Below are positions 22,679 through 33,028 of a stretch of DNA of 35,223 bases, one piece after another. Below the pieces are notes generated by a model. That model saw only the letters and a list, made by a program, of their open reading frames with translations, was not told the DNA's origin and did no database searches. A program made the position numbers and the translations under genes. Within the stretch, counting starts at the first letter, position 1. The number at the start of each line of letters is the position of its first letter. The DNA lies in contig CANIBQ010000054.1 of the NCBI GenBank assembly GCA_947465645.1, positions 1 through 35,223 of the forward strand, in the 5' to 3' direction. The stretch comes from Acidobacteriota bacterium (GTDB lineage: Bacteria > Acidobacteriota > Vicinamibacteria > Vicinamibacterales > UBA2999).

Positions 22679-25054
22679 ATGCCAGAGCCGACGCTCCCCA
22701 CGCTACCGTCCGAGCTTCCCGTCCTCCCGCTTCGCCGCACGGTTGCATTCCCGCTGACATTGCAGCCGCTGGCGGTGAACCGGCCGGTCTCGATCGAATC
22801 GGTGAACCGCGCGCTGGCGACCGACCGCCTCGTCCTCCTGCTGCTGCAGGACAACGAGGAGGAAGATCCCAAGTCCGACGACCTGCGCAAGGTCGGGACG
22901 GTGGGGATCATCCGCCAGATGGCCAAGGTCGGCGGTGGCATCAACATCATCATCGAAGGCGTCGCGCGCGTCCGCGCCGACCTCATCACGCGAACCGGCA
23001 CGTCGATGCGCGCGCAGATCACGCCGATGCCGGAGCCGTTTGAGCGGACCATCGAGATCGAGGCGCACGTCCGCCGCATCCAGGAGCTGATCGAGAAAGC
23101 GCTCTCCCTGGCATCGGGACTGTCAGAGGAGCTGCGCGCGGTCGTCATGAACATCGACGATCCGCTCCGGCTCGCGTACGTGCTGGCCACGCTCATCGAC
23201 ATGAAGCCGGGCGACAAGCAGGCGATGCTCGAGGAGAACGACCTGCTCAAGAAGCTGCAGACGATCTCCAGCGCGCTCACCCGCGAGATTTCGCTCCTCG
23301 AGCTGAAGGGCAAGATCGAATCGCAGGCACAGCAGGAGATGACCGACGCGCAGCGTCAGTACTACCTGCGGCAGCAGCTCAAGGCGATCCAGACGGAGCT
23401 GGGCGAAGGCGAGGGCAACGAGCTCGCCGAGGTCCGCAAGCGCATCGAGGACGCCCACCTGCCGGAGTCGGTCCAGGCCGTCGCGATGCGCGAAGTCGAC
23501 CGCCTGGGCCGGATGAGTCTGGCGTCGCCCGAGTACCAGATGCTGCGGACCTACATCGACTGGCTGCTCGACGTGCCGTGGACGGTGACGACCGACGATC
23601 GCCTCGATCCGGTCGAAGCGCGGAAGGTGCTCGACGAAGACCATTACGACCTCGACAAGGTGAAAGAGCGGATCGTCGAGTACCTGGCCGTGCGGAAGCT
23701 GAAGGGGGACATGAAGGGCCCCATTCTCTGCTTCGTTGGACCGCCAGGCGTCGGCAAGACCTCGCTCGGCCAGTCGATCGCCCGCGCCATGTCGCGAAAG
23801 TTCGTCCGCATCTCGCTCGGCGGCGTCCGCGACGAAGCCGAGATACGCGGGCATCGGCGCACCTACATCGGCTCGATGCCCGGCCGCATCATCCAGGCGC
23901 TCAAGCAGGCCGGATCGAACAACCCGGTGTTCATGCTCGACGAGATCGACAAGGTCTCCGCCGGCTACCAGGGCGACCCCTCAGCGGCGCTGCTCGAGGT
24001 ACTGGACCCGGCGCAGAACCACTCGTTCCGCGACCACTACCTCGAGATCCCCGTGGATCTGTCGAAGGTGCTCTTCATCGCGACGTCGAACCAGCTCGGC
24101 ACGGTGCACCCCGCGCTGCTCGACCGCATGGAGGTCATTTCCCTCGCGGGTTATACCGAAGAGGAAAAGGCGCACATCGCCAGGAAATATCTGCTGCCTC
24201 GCCAGATGAGCGAGCACGGGCTGCCGGACGGATCGCTCGAGCTCACCGACGCCGCGCTGCGGCAGGTCATCTCCGAGTACACGCGGGAGGCCGGGGTCCG
24301 CAACCTGGAGCGCCAGCTTGGTACGATTAGCCGCAAGGTGGCGGCGAAGATCGCGACGCGTCCCGCCGATGCGCCCGCGGCCGGCCCGGCGGTCGTCGAT
24401 ACGGCCAACGTGGCCGAATATCTCGGGCCGGCGCGCTTCAAGAAGGAAGTCGCCTTCCGGACGTCCCGTCCCGGTGTCGTCACCGGCGTGGCCTGGACCG
24501 AAGCGGGCGGCGATGTCCTGTTCATCGAAGCGACCTTGCTTCCGGGCGGAAACCAGAACATCATTCTGACGGGTCAACTGGGCAACGTGATGCAGGAATC
24601 GGCGCGGGCGGCGCTCAGCCACCTGCGCTCGCGCGCCTCCGAGTTGGGCCTCGCGCCGGATTTCCTCCAGAAGCACGACCTGCATGTGCACGTGCCCGCG
24701 GGCGCGATCCCCAAGGATGGGCCGTCGGCCGGCGTCACGATGGCGACGGCGATTCTATCGGCGGCCCGCAACCAGGCGGTTCGCCAGGACGTGGCGATGA
24801 CGGGAGAGATCACGCTCAGCGGCCTGGTATTGCCGGTGGGCGGAATCAAGGAGAAGGCCCTGGCCGCTCGGCGGTACGGGATCAAGACATTTATCCTGCC
24901 GGCGCTCAACGAACCCGACCTCGCAGAGCTGCCCCCGGAACTTACACGGGACATGACATTCGTGCCGGTCGAAACGCTCGAGCAGGTCATCAAGGTCGCC
25001 ATGGCGGACGTCGCTCCCAATCCCGAGAGCGCGCACGCAGACACGGTTCTGTAG
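22679..25054 (+). CDS. lon: ATP-dependent protease Lon (LonA)
   Basis: A 791-residue LonA protease. It has the N-terminal LAN substrate-binding domain ([12 protein letters not shown], residues 14-25, to about 210), a helical linker, then the AAA+ module with Walker A GPPGVGKT (354-361), Walker B FMLDEIDK, and the C-terminal Ser-Lys protease domain with PKDGPSAG (S683) and GGIKEK (K726). All catalytic residues are in place. It degrades misfolded and regulatory proteins in the cytosol as a hexamer. The ATG at 22679 matches the normal Lon N-terminus; the frame extends upstream only over the divergent gene. The spacing between S683 and K726 equals that of the E. coli enzyme. Confidence 0.97.
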   Translation: MPEPTLPTLPSELPVLPLRRTVAFPLTLQPLAVNRPVSIESVNRALATDRLVLLLLQDNEEEDPKSDDLRKVGTVGIIRQMAKVGGGINIIIEGVARVRADLITRTGTSMRAQITPMPEPFERTIEIEAHVRRIQELIEKALSLASGLSEELRAVVMNIDDPLRLAYVLATLIDMKPGDKQAMLEENDLLKKLQTISSALTREISLLELKGKIESQAQQEMTDAQRQYYLRQQLKAIQTELGEGEGNELAEVRKRIEDAHLPESVQAVAMREVDRLGRMSLASPEYQMLRTYIDWLLDVPWTVTTDDRLDPVEARKVLDEDHYDLDKVKERIVEYLAVRKLKGDMKGPILCFVGPPGVGKTSLGQSIARAMSRKFVRISLGGVRDEAEIRGHRRTYIGSMPGRIIQALKQAGSNNPVFMLDEIDKVSAGYQGDPSAALLEVLDPAQNHSFRDHYLEIPVDLSKVLFIATSNQLGTVHPALLDRMEVISLAGYTEEEKAHIARKYLLPRQMSEHGLPDGSLELTDAALRQVISEYTREAGVRNLERQLGTISRKVAAKIATRPADAPAAGPAVVDTANVAEYLGPARFKKEVAFRTSRPGVVTGVAWTEAGGDVLFIEATLLPGGNQNIILTGQLGNVMQESARAALSHLRSRASELGLAPDFLQKHDLHVHVPAGAIPKDGPSAGVTMATAILSAARNQAVRQDVAMTGEITLSGLVLPVGGIKEKALAARRYGIKTFILPALNEPDLAELPPELTRDMTFVPVETLEQVIKVAMADVAPNPESAHADTVL

Positions 25055-25093
25055 TGGCATGTATCACATGGCTGGGTACTAGTCACAACACGC

Positions 25094-25134
25094 CATTGAC
25101 GTCAATGTTCCGGCCGCGACAGCGGAGCGGCCGG
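25094..25134. promoter_or_regulatory. 14-bp palindrome and hairpin after lon
   Basis: CATTGACGTCAATG (25094-25107) is a perfect palindrome that looks like a dimer-bound operator. Three bases on, CCGGCCGC (25110-25117) pairs with GCGGCCGG (25127-25134) around a 9-nt loop, a candidate lon terminator without a T-run. The gap (25055-25163) precedes the glycosyltransferase gene. Confidence 0.4.
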
Positions 25135-25163
25135 CTGTAACGCGGGAAGGATGTACCACTAGA

Positions 25164-26339
25164 TTGGCAGCAGCGATCGTCTTCTACGTATCCGGCCACG
25201 GATTTGGTCACGCCTCGCGCACCATCGAGGTGATCAACGCCATTTTGGTGCGGCGTCCAGAAACCCGCATCGGCGTCCGCACGGCGGCGCCGCGGTGGCT
25301 CTTCGACCTCACCGTCAAGGGCAAGGTCACCTTCAGCACGCTCGAGGCGGACACCGGCGTCGTCCAGATCGACGCGCTCACGCTCGACGAAGCGGACAGC
25401 ATCCGGCGCGCCTCCGCCTTCCACAGCGACCTGGTGACGCGGGCCGCCAGCGAGACGCGCATTCTCCGCGAGCTGGGGGCCGGCCTGATCGTCGGGGACA
25501 TCCCGCCGCTGGCGTTTGCCGTCGGCGCGGCTGCGGGTATCCCGTCGATCGCGATCGGCAACTTCACGTGGGACTGGGTGTACGCCGACTATCCGCGCGT
25601 CCGGCTGGCGCCGTCGCTCCTGCCGGCCATCCGCGGCGCCTACGCCAGGGCGTCGATGGCCCTCCGGCTGCCGATGTCGGGCGGCTTCGAGACGATCGCG
25701 AACGTCAAGGACATCCCGTTCATCGCGCGGCACGCGGGGCGCACGCGCGAGGAAGTCTGCAAGATCCTGAAGCTGCCCGCTGACAAGCCAATCATCCTTG
25801 CGTCGTTCGGCGGCTACGGGCTGCCGGGGCTCGACACCGACGCGCTGGCGAAGCTGAAGAAGTACACGGCCATCACCACCGCCAACCTGCCGCTCGGGCG
25901 CGGCCGCAAGGAAATGCCGACCGCCGAGCGCAAAGGATCGTTCATCAGCCTCAACGAAGAAGCGATGTACGACGCCGGCGTCCGCTACGAGGACCTCGTC
26001 GGCGCCGCCGAGGCGGTCGTGACCAAGCCGGGCTACGGCATCATCTCCGAATGCATAGCGAACGACGCTGCGATGCTCTACACATCGCGAGGCCACTTCC
26101 CCGAATACGACGTGCTCGTGGACGACCTGCCGAAGTACCTGCGTTCGGCGTTCATCAACCACGACGACCTGTTTGCGGGCAAGTGGGAAACCCACCTGGA
26201 CAAGCTGCTCGCGCAGCCGAAGCAGAAGAACTACAAGAAGCCCGACACCAATGGGGCTGATGTCGCCGCCGAGATCCTGCTCAAGGCACTGGACAAGCCG
26301 CCAAAGAAACCGCGCGGAAGGCCGAAGGCGAAGTTCTAA
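25164..26339 (+). CDS. GT-B-like glycosyltransferase (L-arabinokinase N-terminal-like)
   Basis: A 391-residue protein. It opens with the Rossmann strand IVFYVSGHGFGHASRTIEVI, which resembles UDP-sugar glycosyltransferases of GT-B type and the N-terminal domain of plant L-arabinokinases. The C-terminal half has the donor-binding pattern ASFGGYGLPG and TKPGYGIISECIAN with a following RGHFPEYDVL. It likely transfers a sugar from a nucleotide donor in the cytosol; donor and acceptor are unknown. The tail is lysine/arginine-proline rich (KPPKKPRGRPKAKF), AT-hook-like in look. TTG 25164 is chosen because it directly precedes AAAIVFYVSG; GGAAGGA lies 14 nt upstream. It stands alone between lon and a repeat. 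Confidence 0.78.
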   Translation: MAAAIVFYVSGHGFGHASRTIEVINAILVRRPETRIGVRTAAPRWLFDLTVKGKVTFSTLEADTGVVQIDALTLDEADSIRRASAFHSDLVTRAASETRILRELGAGLIVGDIPPLAFAVGAAAGIPSIAIGNFTWDWVYADYPRVRLAPSLLPAIRGAYARASMALRLPMSGGFETIANVKDIPFIARHAGRTREEVCKILKLPADKPIILASFGGYGLPGLDTDALAKLKKYTAITTANLPLGRGRKEMPTAERKGSFISLNEEAMYDAGVRYEDLVGAAEAVVTKPGYGIISECIANDAAMLYTSRGHFPEYDVLVDDLPKYLRSAFINHDDLFAGKWETHLDKLLAQPKQKNYKKPDTNGADVAAEILLKALDKPPKKPRGRPKAKF

Positions 26340-26457
26340 CGCGGACCGTAAAGGTCCGCGCCGCTGGTCGGGAAGATCGTTCGCGAGCTCCCAACATCGG
26401 ATAGGTGTTATCTGGGATAGCCGGACCTGATGCGGGGCGGGGCCTTTACGGCCCGCC
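26340..26457. repeat. Pair of hairpin repeats between convergent genes
   Basis: CGCGGACC (26340-26347) pairs with GGTCCGCG (26353-26360) around GTAAA, starting one base after the glycosyltransferase stop. A second hairpin at about 26436-26457 has TTTAC in the loop and one bulged G. The loops are complementary, as in the other double-hairpin elements, but here the hairpins are 75 bp apart. The spacer shows no gene. Confidence 0.7.
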
Positions 26458-26475
26458 ACTCTCCAGACCGATCGA

Positions 26476-27162
26476 CTAGTCCTTAGAACAGGTAACCAGC
26501 GACCAGATCTTCGGGAAGTTTACTTTCTCGATTGAGATGGGCTTGAGATCCGCCTGCGCGAGAAAGCCTGGCAGGTCGAGATCCGACTTGAAGCCGATGT
26601 GCACGGTGAGCGGACAGATCGCGCGCTCTATGCGCGACAGGACGACGTTGGCGCTGCGGAAGTGGTTGAGGACGATGATCTTTCCGCCCGGGCGGCAGAC
26701 GCGGCGCATCTCGCGGACGACCTTCACCGGGTCTGGCACGACGCTGACGAGGTACGGCGCGTAGACGATGTCGAACGAGTCATCCGCGAAGGTAATGTTC
26801 GCGGCGTCCATCTCGAGCAGCCGGACGTTTCGCAATCCTTCGCGCGCCACGCGCTCGCGCGCCTTCTCGAGCATCGACGCCGACAGATCGATTCCGGTGA
26901 CCTGGCAGTTGGTCGGATAGAGCGAGGTATTGATTCCGGTGCCGACCCCGACTTCGAGCACGCGATCCCTGGGACGAATGCCCATCCGTTCGATCGCCAC
27001 GAGGCGGCCGGGGTGGAGCGTGGGCCCGAAGACCACGTCATACACATTCGCCAGCTTCTCGTAGACGCGCTCGACGAAGTCGTTTTCGACGGCGGTGGCC
27101 GAGAGCGCGCGGGTGGCGACGTCGGAACCAAAGTTGTCGTTTTCGCGGTCGAACAGCGCCAT
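26476..27162 (-). CDS. SAM-dependent methyltransferase, PmtA-like (phospholipid N-methyltransferase)
   Basis: A 228-residue class I methyltransferase. Motif I is VLEVGVGTGINTSLYP, followed by VTGIDLSASMLEKAR and the acidic LLEMDAAN motif II. The N-terminal VYEKLANVYDVVFGPTLHPGR is typical of PmtA-type enzymes that methylate phosphatidylethanolamine to phosphatidylcholine at the membrane surface. The C-terminus (KVNFPKIWSLVTCSKD) also fits. It could instead act on another lipid or quinone. Its Shine-Dalgarno GGGAGG sits in the loop of a leader hairpin. It converges on the glycosyltransferase across a hairpin repeat pair. Confidence 0.85.
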   Translation of the reverse strand: MALFDRENDNFGSDVATRALSATAVENDFVERVYEKLANVYDVVFGPTLHPGRLVAIERMGIRPRDRVLEVGVGTGINTSLYPTNCQVTGIDLSASMLEKARERVAREGLRNVRLLEMDAANITFADDSFDIVYAPYLVSVVPDPVKVVREMRRVCRPGGKIIVLNHFRSANVVLSRIERAICPLTVHIGFKSDLDLPGFLAQADLKPISIEKVNFPKIWSLVTCSKD

Positions 27163-27167
27163 CGAGC

Positions 27168-27198
27168 GGCCTCCCAGGCCTGGCCCGCCTGGCGGGCC
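27168..27198 (-). promoter_or_regulatory. Tandem hairpins holding the ribosome site of the PmtA-like gene
   Basis: GGCCT (27168-27172) pairs with AGGCC (27176-27180) around CCC, and GGCCCGCC (27182-27189) pairs with GGCGGGCC (27191-27198) around one T. On the minus-strand message the Shine-Dalgarno GGGAGG spans the first loop and arm, 5-7 nt before the ATG. The remaining gap to 27362 shows no gene; a TATAGT-like box on the minus strand near 27262-27267 is the only promoter candidate. Confidence 0.5.
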
Positions 27199-27362
27199 GC
27201 GTCATCATCCCTGAACTGCGGAAAGCGTGTGCATCCGCAGACGAGCAGGCGGACTGTCCGGCACTATATCTCTGAACCCGCAAATCCCAAAGGGAACTTC
27301 CCCAGCAGCGTGCATATCCAGTGCGTCTGCGGGACCCCATCCTGGCGGGTTGGGCTTTCCCC

Positions 27363-29215
<1,853 letters not shown>

Positions 29216-29219
<4 letters not shown>

Positions 29220-30118
29220 TGATTGATTTGTCGGTACTCCATTGTATCGGTGTCGATCAGCAGGTACGAGCGGTTATTCGGTCGATGCAGACCGACCGCG
29301 AGCTGCGTGCAGGCCTCCACTTCTTCGCGCACGAAATGCCGCCGCCTGTCGTCCTTCGCGCGGTGCGGCAGGTCTTTCGCCGGCGCCTCGAACCACGTCG
29401 GCGCATAGGTGCCGCCGAGGCCCGCAACCGTCAGTGGACCGACGCGCGCCGCCGTGCCGTTCGAAATGTAATGCAGGTTGCGCGGCTCCGGACCACCGGC
29501 CTGCCACTCCGCGATGCGGTCGAAGTTCTCGTTGTTGCCCTTGATCCAGTAGAGCGGCGCCGGTGGCGCGGGGTACTCCCCGCTTTTGCTGGCGAGGTCG
29601 CCGACGCAGATCCACAGCGGCACGTCGGGATGCCGCTCGATGGCGCACTGTAATGCGTCGAAGTTGCCGTGGATATCGGCGACGGCGCCGATGAGAAGGG
29701 GTCGGGAACCTTGCACGAGCAGATCGGCTTTATCCCAGATGAAGTCGTCCTTGCTGTAGACGGCGAGCTCGTAGTCCTTGCCCATGAAGATGGCCGACAC
29801 CGGGCACGCCTCCTCGCAGAAGCCGCAGAAGATGCAGCGCGTCTTGTGGATCTGGTAGATCTTCGCGTAGCGCGGACCGGCCTGCACCGTGCCGTCGTTC
29901 TCTTCCGCCTCGAGATAGATCGCATCGGCGGGACACGCCACCGCGCACAGCCCGCACGCCACGCACTTTTCGAGCCCGTTCTCGTCGCGCATCAGCACCT
30001 GCTTGCCGCGGTACTTCGGGAACATCGGCACTTTCTCGTGCGGATAGTTCACCGTCACCTTGTTCTTGAACATGTGGCGCAGGGTCGTGGCGAAGCCGAC
30101 TACCAAGGCTCGAATCAT
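29216..30118 (-). CDS. NuoI-like 8Fe ferredoxin fused to a truncated metallophosphoesterase
   Basis: A 300-residue chimera. Residues 1-135 are a NuoI-type subunit of NADH:quinone oxidoreductase with two complete 4Fe-4S motifs (C52, C55, C58, C62 and C95, C98, C101, C105) and the usual DFIWDKADLLV near the end. From residue 141 a calcineurin-like phosphoesterase begins: GAVADIHGN (D148, H150), CVGDLAS (D174), KGNNEN (N195). The later metal-binding histidines (the TH and GHxH motifs) are missing, and the sequence jumps near residues 270-280 to a family-like tail NRSYLLIDTDT. So the second domain has probably lost an internal segment and should be inactive. It is a solitary nuoI outside a nuo operon. 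ATG 30118 fits the NuoI N-terminus. It is coupled to the methionine synthase gene. Confidence 0.85.
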
Positions 30119-30156
30119 GAGAAAATCATAACCGAAACTCCGTACAATGACTCTGC
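30119..30156. promoter_or_regulatory. 38-bp divergent promoter region, probable leaderless starts
   Basis: Plus-strand TACAAT (30143-30148) lies 8 nt before the kinase GTG. Minus-strand TATGAT (30130-30125) lies 6 nt before the NuoI-fusion ATG. Both would give leaderless or nearly leaderless messages. No -35 boxes at a normal distance were recognised. Confidence 0.45.
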
Positions 30157-31479
30157 GTGTTCCAGGAACCTAAGTTCCTCTCCGCCGACCAGTTTCTCCT
30201 CACCACGCTCGTCGTCAAGCTGGCCGTCGTCGCGGTGCTGGCGACGATGCTGGCGCGATATCGCCGTTTCCGCCACATTCTGATCTTCGAGCGTCGCGGC
30301 TGGACCGACAGGCTCGTCTTTGCGTTCGCGCTCGGGCTGCCGCTGATGGCGGGCGTGGCGTCGCGCCTGCTGCTCAACTACAACGCGGCGGACCTCACGC
30401 TCGAGGGTGCGCTGCTCGCCGGGCTGATCGCCGGCCCGTACGCCGGCGCCATCGTGGGCCTGCTGGTTGCGACGCCCGCCGTCCTCGCGGGCGAGTTCAT
30501 CGCGCTTCCGTTTGCCATCGGCTGCGGATTCGCCGGAGGCGGCCTGCGCGAGGCATGCCCGAAGGAAGCGATCTGGAAGTTCACGCCGCTGGTCTTCATC
30601 GATCTGCGCCGGCACCTCTGGCTGATGGTGCGGCGGCTCGAGACCAACTGGCAGCTCGTGCTGCTGCTCGCGCCGGTCGGGCTCGAGATCCTGCGCCAGG
30701 TGCTCGGCATCCGCTTCGGGGCGACGCGGCTCTTCTATCTCGGGTCGGCCTCGCCCTGGATGACGGCGCTCGTCATCCTGGCGACGGTGCTCGGCGTCGC
30801 GACGCCAATCAAGATCTGGAACAGCGCGCGCATCGAGCACCGCGTGCAGGAGCAGGAAAAGCTGCTGCTCGCCGCGAAGGTCGAGGCGCTCAAGAGCCAG
30901 ATCAATCCGCACTTCCTCTTCAACACGCTGGCATCGATCTCGTCGCTGATCCGCTCGCAGCCCGAAACCGCGCGCACGGTCATCGTCAGGCTCTCGGGCC
31001 TGCTGCGCCGGCTGATGCGCAGCCATCAGCACTTCGTCACGCTGCGGGAGGAGCTCGAATCGATCGACGAGTACCTCGACATCGAGGTCGTCCGCTTCGG
31101 GCCCAAGCTCCAGGTGCGCAAGGAGGTCGGCGACGACACGCTCGACGTGATCGTCCCGAGCATGATCCTGCAGCCCCTGGTCGAGAATTCCATCAAGCAC
31201 GGCCTCTCGCGCAAGGTGGGCACCGGCTCGATCCTGATCCGCAGCCGGCGCGAGAACGGACGCGTGGTCATAGAAGTCGAAGATGACGGAATGGGATTCC
31301 TGATGGATGCGCTCGAAACGCCAATGTCGAGCGGGATCGGGTTGACCAACGTCCGCGAGCGGCTGCACGTGATCTACGGCGCGTCCTACCAACTGAAGCT
31401 GACCAGTGAGCCCGGCAGAGGCACCAGCGCGCGGATCGAGATTCCGGAGTTCGTGGCGGCGGAGCCGATCACAGCATGA
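30157..31479 (+). CDS. LytS-type sensor histidine kinase
   Basis: A 440-residue membrane sensor. The N-terminal half has multiple helices with the 5TMR-LYT pattern (NYNAADLTLEGALLAGLIAG then a second pair). The kinase part has the His-kinase box QINPHFLFNTL, with His as phosphoacceptor, and a HATPase domain with QPLVENSIKHGL (N box) and DDGMGF (G1) and GIGLTNVRERL (G2). It should phosphorylate the LytTR response regulator encoded next, sensing a membrane or cell-envelope signal. GTG 30157 gives VFQEPKFLSADQF; a TACAAT ends 8 nt upstream. The stop overlaps the regulator start as ATGA. Confidence 0.92.
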   Translation: MFQEPKFLSADQFLLTTLVVKLAVVAVLATMLARYRRFRHILIFERRGWTDRLVFAFALGLPLMAGVASRLLLNYNAADLTLEGALLAGLIAGPYAGAIVGLLVATPAVLAGEFIALPFAIGCGFAGGGLREACPKEAIWKFTPLVFIDLRRHLWLMVRRLETNWQLVLLLAPVGLEILRQVLGIRFGATRLFYLGSASPWMTALVILATVLGVATPIKIWNSARIEHRVQEQEKLLLAAKVEALKSQINPHFLFNTLASISSLIRSQPETARTVIVRLSGLLRRLMRSHQHFVTLREELESIDEYLDIEVVRFGPKLQVRKEVGDDTLDVIVPSMILQPLVENSIKHGLSRKVGTGSILIRSRRENGRVVIEVEDDGMGFLMDALETPMSSGIGLTNVRERLHVIYGASYQLKLTSEPGRGTSARIEIPEFVAAEPITA

Positions 31480-32267
31480 ACTCGCTGCGGGTCATGGTCG
31501 TGGACGACGAACAGCTCGCACGCGAGGAGCTCTGTTTCCATCTCGAACAGCTCGGCGACGTCGAGGTGATCGCGCAGGCGGGCAACGGACTCGAGGCGCT
31601 GGCGGCCGTCGAACGCCACGACCCCGACCTCGTATTCCTCGACATCCAGATGCCGGGGTTGAGCGGGTTCGAAGTCGCCCGGCGACTGCTCGAGCGCGAG
31701 GATGACTCGCCGGCGCTGGTGTTCGTCACGGCCTTCGATCAGCACGCCATCGAGGCATTCGAGGTCAATGCGGTCGACTACCTGCTCAAGCCGGTCGAGG
31801 CGAGCCGGCTCGAACAGGCGCTGACGCGGGCCCGCCGGCGGCTGACCCCGGAGCGGTCGGGCATCCCAGGGGCTCCCCTGAACGATCAGCTCGAGCGGAT
31901 CGTCAAAATGATGTCCAGCCGGCAGGTCCGGCGGGAGCAGGTGGCCATAAAGGTGGGCGAACGCTTCATGCTCGTCCAGGCCGAGGAGATCATCTATGCC
32001 TCGCTGGCCGACGAGTCGATTAACATAGTGACAGGCCAGGTTGGGGGGACGTCGAGCTACCGGACGCTCGACGACCTTCAGGCGCGGCTCGATCCAGAGG
32101 TGTTCTGGCGCGTGCACCGGTCGCACCTGGTCAACATTAACAAGATCAAGGAGATTGTCCCTTGGTTCAGCAGGAACTACATCCTTCGGATGAAAGACGC
32201 GAAGGCAACGGAGATCCCGGTCAGCCGGTCGCAGACGAAACGGCTGCGGGAGTACCTGAAGCTGTAA
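31476..32267 (+). CDS. LytTR-family response regulator
   Basis: A 263-residue regulator. The receiver domain (1-120) has the acidic pair D10/D11, phosphoacceptor D56 in FLDIQMPG, T/S and K in the usual places (VTAFDQHA, LLKPVE). A linker leads to a LytTR DNA-binding domain (about 155-260) with VAIKVGERFMLVQAEEIIYA and FWRVHRSHLVNINKIKEI. It should bind DNA as a dimer after phosphorylation by the overlapping kinase. LytTR systems often control cell-envelope or extracellular functions; its target is not visible here, though the downstream signal peptidase gene is a possibility. Confidence 0.95.
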   Translation: MNSLRVMVVDDEQLAREELCFHLEQLGDVEVIAQAGNGLEALAAVERHDPDLVFLDIQMPGLSGFEVARRLLEREDDSPALVFVTAFDQHAIEAFEVNAVDYLLKPVEASRLEQALTRARRRLTPERSGIPGAPLNDQLERIVKMMSSRQVRREQVAIKVGERFMLVQAEEIIYASLADESINIVTGQVGGTSSYRTLDDLQARLDPEVFWRVHRSHLVNINKIKEIVPWFSRNYILRMKDAKATEIPVSRSQTKRLREYLKL

Positions 32268-32284
32268 GCGACTTCCACCTGGAA

Positions 32285-32389
32285 GAGATCCAGGCCTCAG
32301 AGATCCAGGCCTCGGAGATCCAGGCCTCGGAGATCCTGGCGTCGGAGATCCCGGCGTCGGAGATCCCGGCGTCGGAGATCCTGGCGGAG
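32285..32389 (+). repeat. Seven 15-bp tandem repeats upstream of lepB
   Basis: Seven units of GAGATCCNGGCNTCN type run from 32285 to 32389 without interruption, with small changes (CAG, CTG, CCG in the middle codon). In the lepB frame they would encode EIQAS/EILAS/EIPAS. A degenerate copy at about 32436-32451 (TCGGAGATCCCG then ATGGCG) forms the ribosome site and start region of the lepB start chosen here, so the array looks like amplified copies of that segment. The array could be coding or leader. Confidence 0.75.
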
Positions 32390-32446
32390 GCCATCTCAGG
32401 GGAGATGCCGCCGGAGGCATTTGCGTTCCCGCCCTCGGAGATCCCG

Positions 32447-33028
32447 ATGGCGCCGCGCGCCGACATGCGGCTCGAGCTCGACAACCGCGCGACGGTGATC
32501 ATGCACCGGCTGAACGTGTGGAAGGACGAGCTCGTCGCGTGGTTCAAGACGCTCGCGTCGGCGGCAGTCTACGCCACGCTGATCGTGACGTTCGGGTTCC
32601 AGGTGGCGCGGGTGGAAGGCCTGAGCATGGCGCCGACGCTGGCAGACCAGGACCGGCTGATCGTCAACAAGCTCGCGTATCGAATCGGCGTGCCGCGCCG
32701 CGGCGACATCGTGATGCTGTACTACCCGCTCAACCCCGACAAGTCATTCGTCAAACGTGTGATCGCCGAAGAAGGCGACCAGGTGCGCATCGTCGACGGC
32801 CGCGTGTATGTCAACGACGTGCCGATGCGCGACGACTTCGTTCCGCCGGAGTATCGCAGCCATGACGACTTCGGGCCGTCGGTCGTGCCCGAGGGCTACT
32901 ACTTCGTGATGGGCGACCATCGCAACAACAGCTCCGACAGCCGCCACTGGGGCTTCGTGCCGAAGAAGTACATCATCGGCAGGGTACAGCTGCGCTGGTG
33001 GCCGATACCGACCGCGCACGTGTTCTAG
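32447..33028 (+). CDS. lepB: Signal peptidase I
   Basis: A type I leader peptidase. One membrane helix (about 37-52, AVYATLIVTFGFQVA) precedes the catalytic Ser in VEGLSMAPTL (S60) and the general-base Lys in SFVKRVI (K103). The later box GDHRNNSSDSR matches the conserved GDNxxxSxDSR, so the catalytic set is complete. It cleaves signal peptides at the outer face of the membrane. Start choice: ATG 32447, with GGAG six bases upstream; ATG 32405 or an even earlier frame through the 15-bp repeats (to 32162) would add an acidic repeat tail. It overlaps the CDF gene by 31 nt and follows the regulator gene. Confidence 0.85.
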   Translation: MAPRADMRLELDNRATVIMHRLNVWKDELVAWFKTLASAAVYATLIVTFGFQVARVEGLSMAPTLADQDRLIVNKLAYRIGVPRRGDIVMLYYPLNPDKSFVKRVIAEEGDQVRIVDGRVYVNDVPMRDDFVPPEYRSHDDFGPSVVPEGYYFVMGDHRNNSSDSRHWGFVPKKYIIGRVQLRWWPIPTAHVF

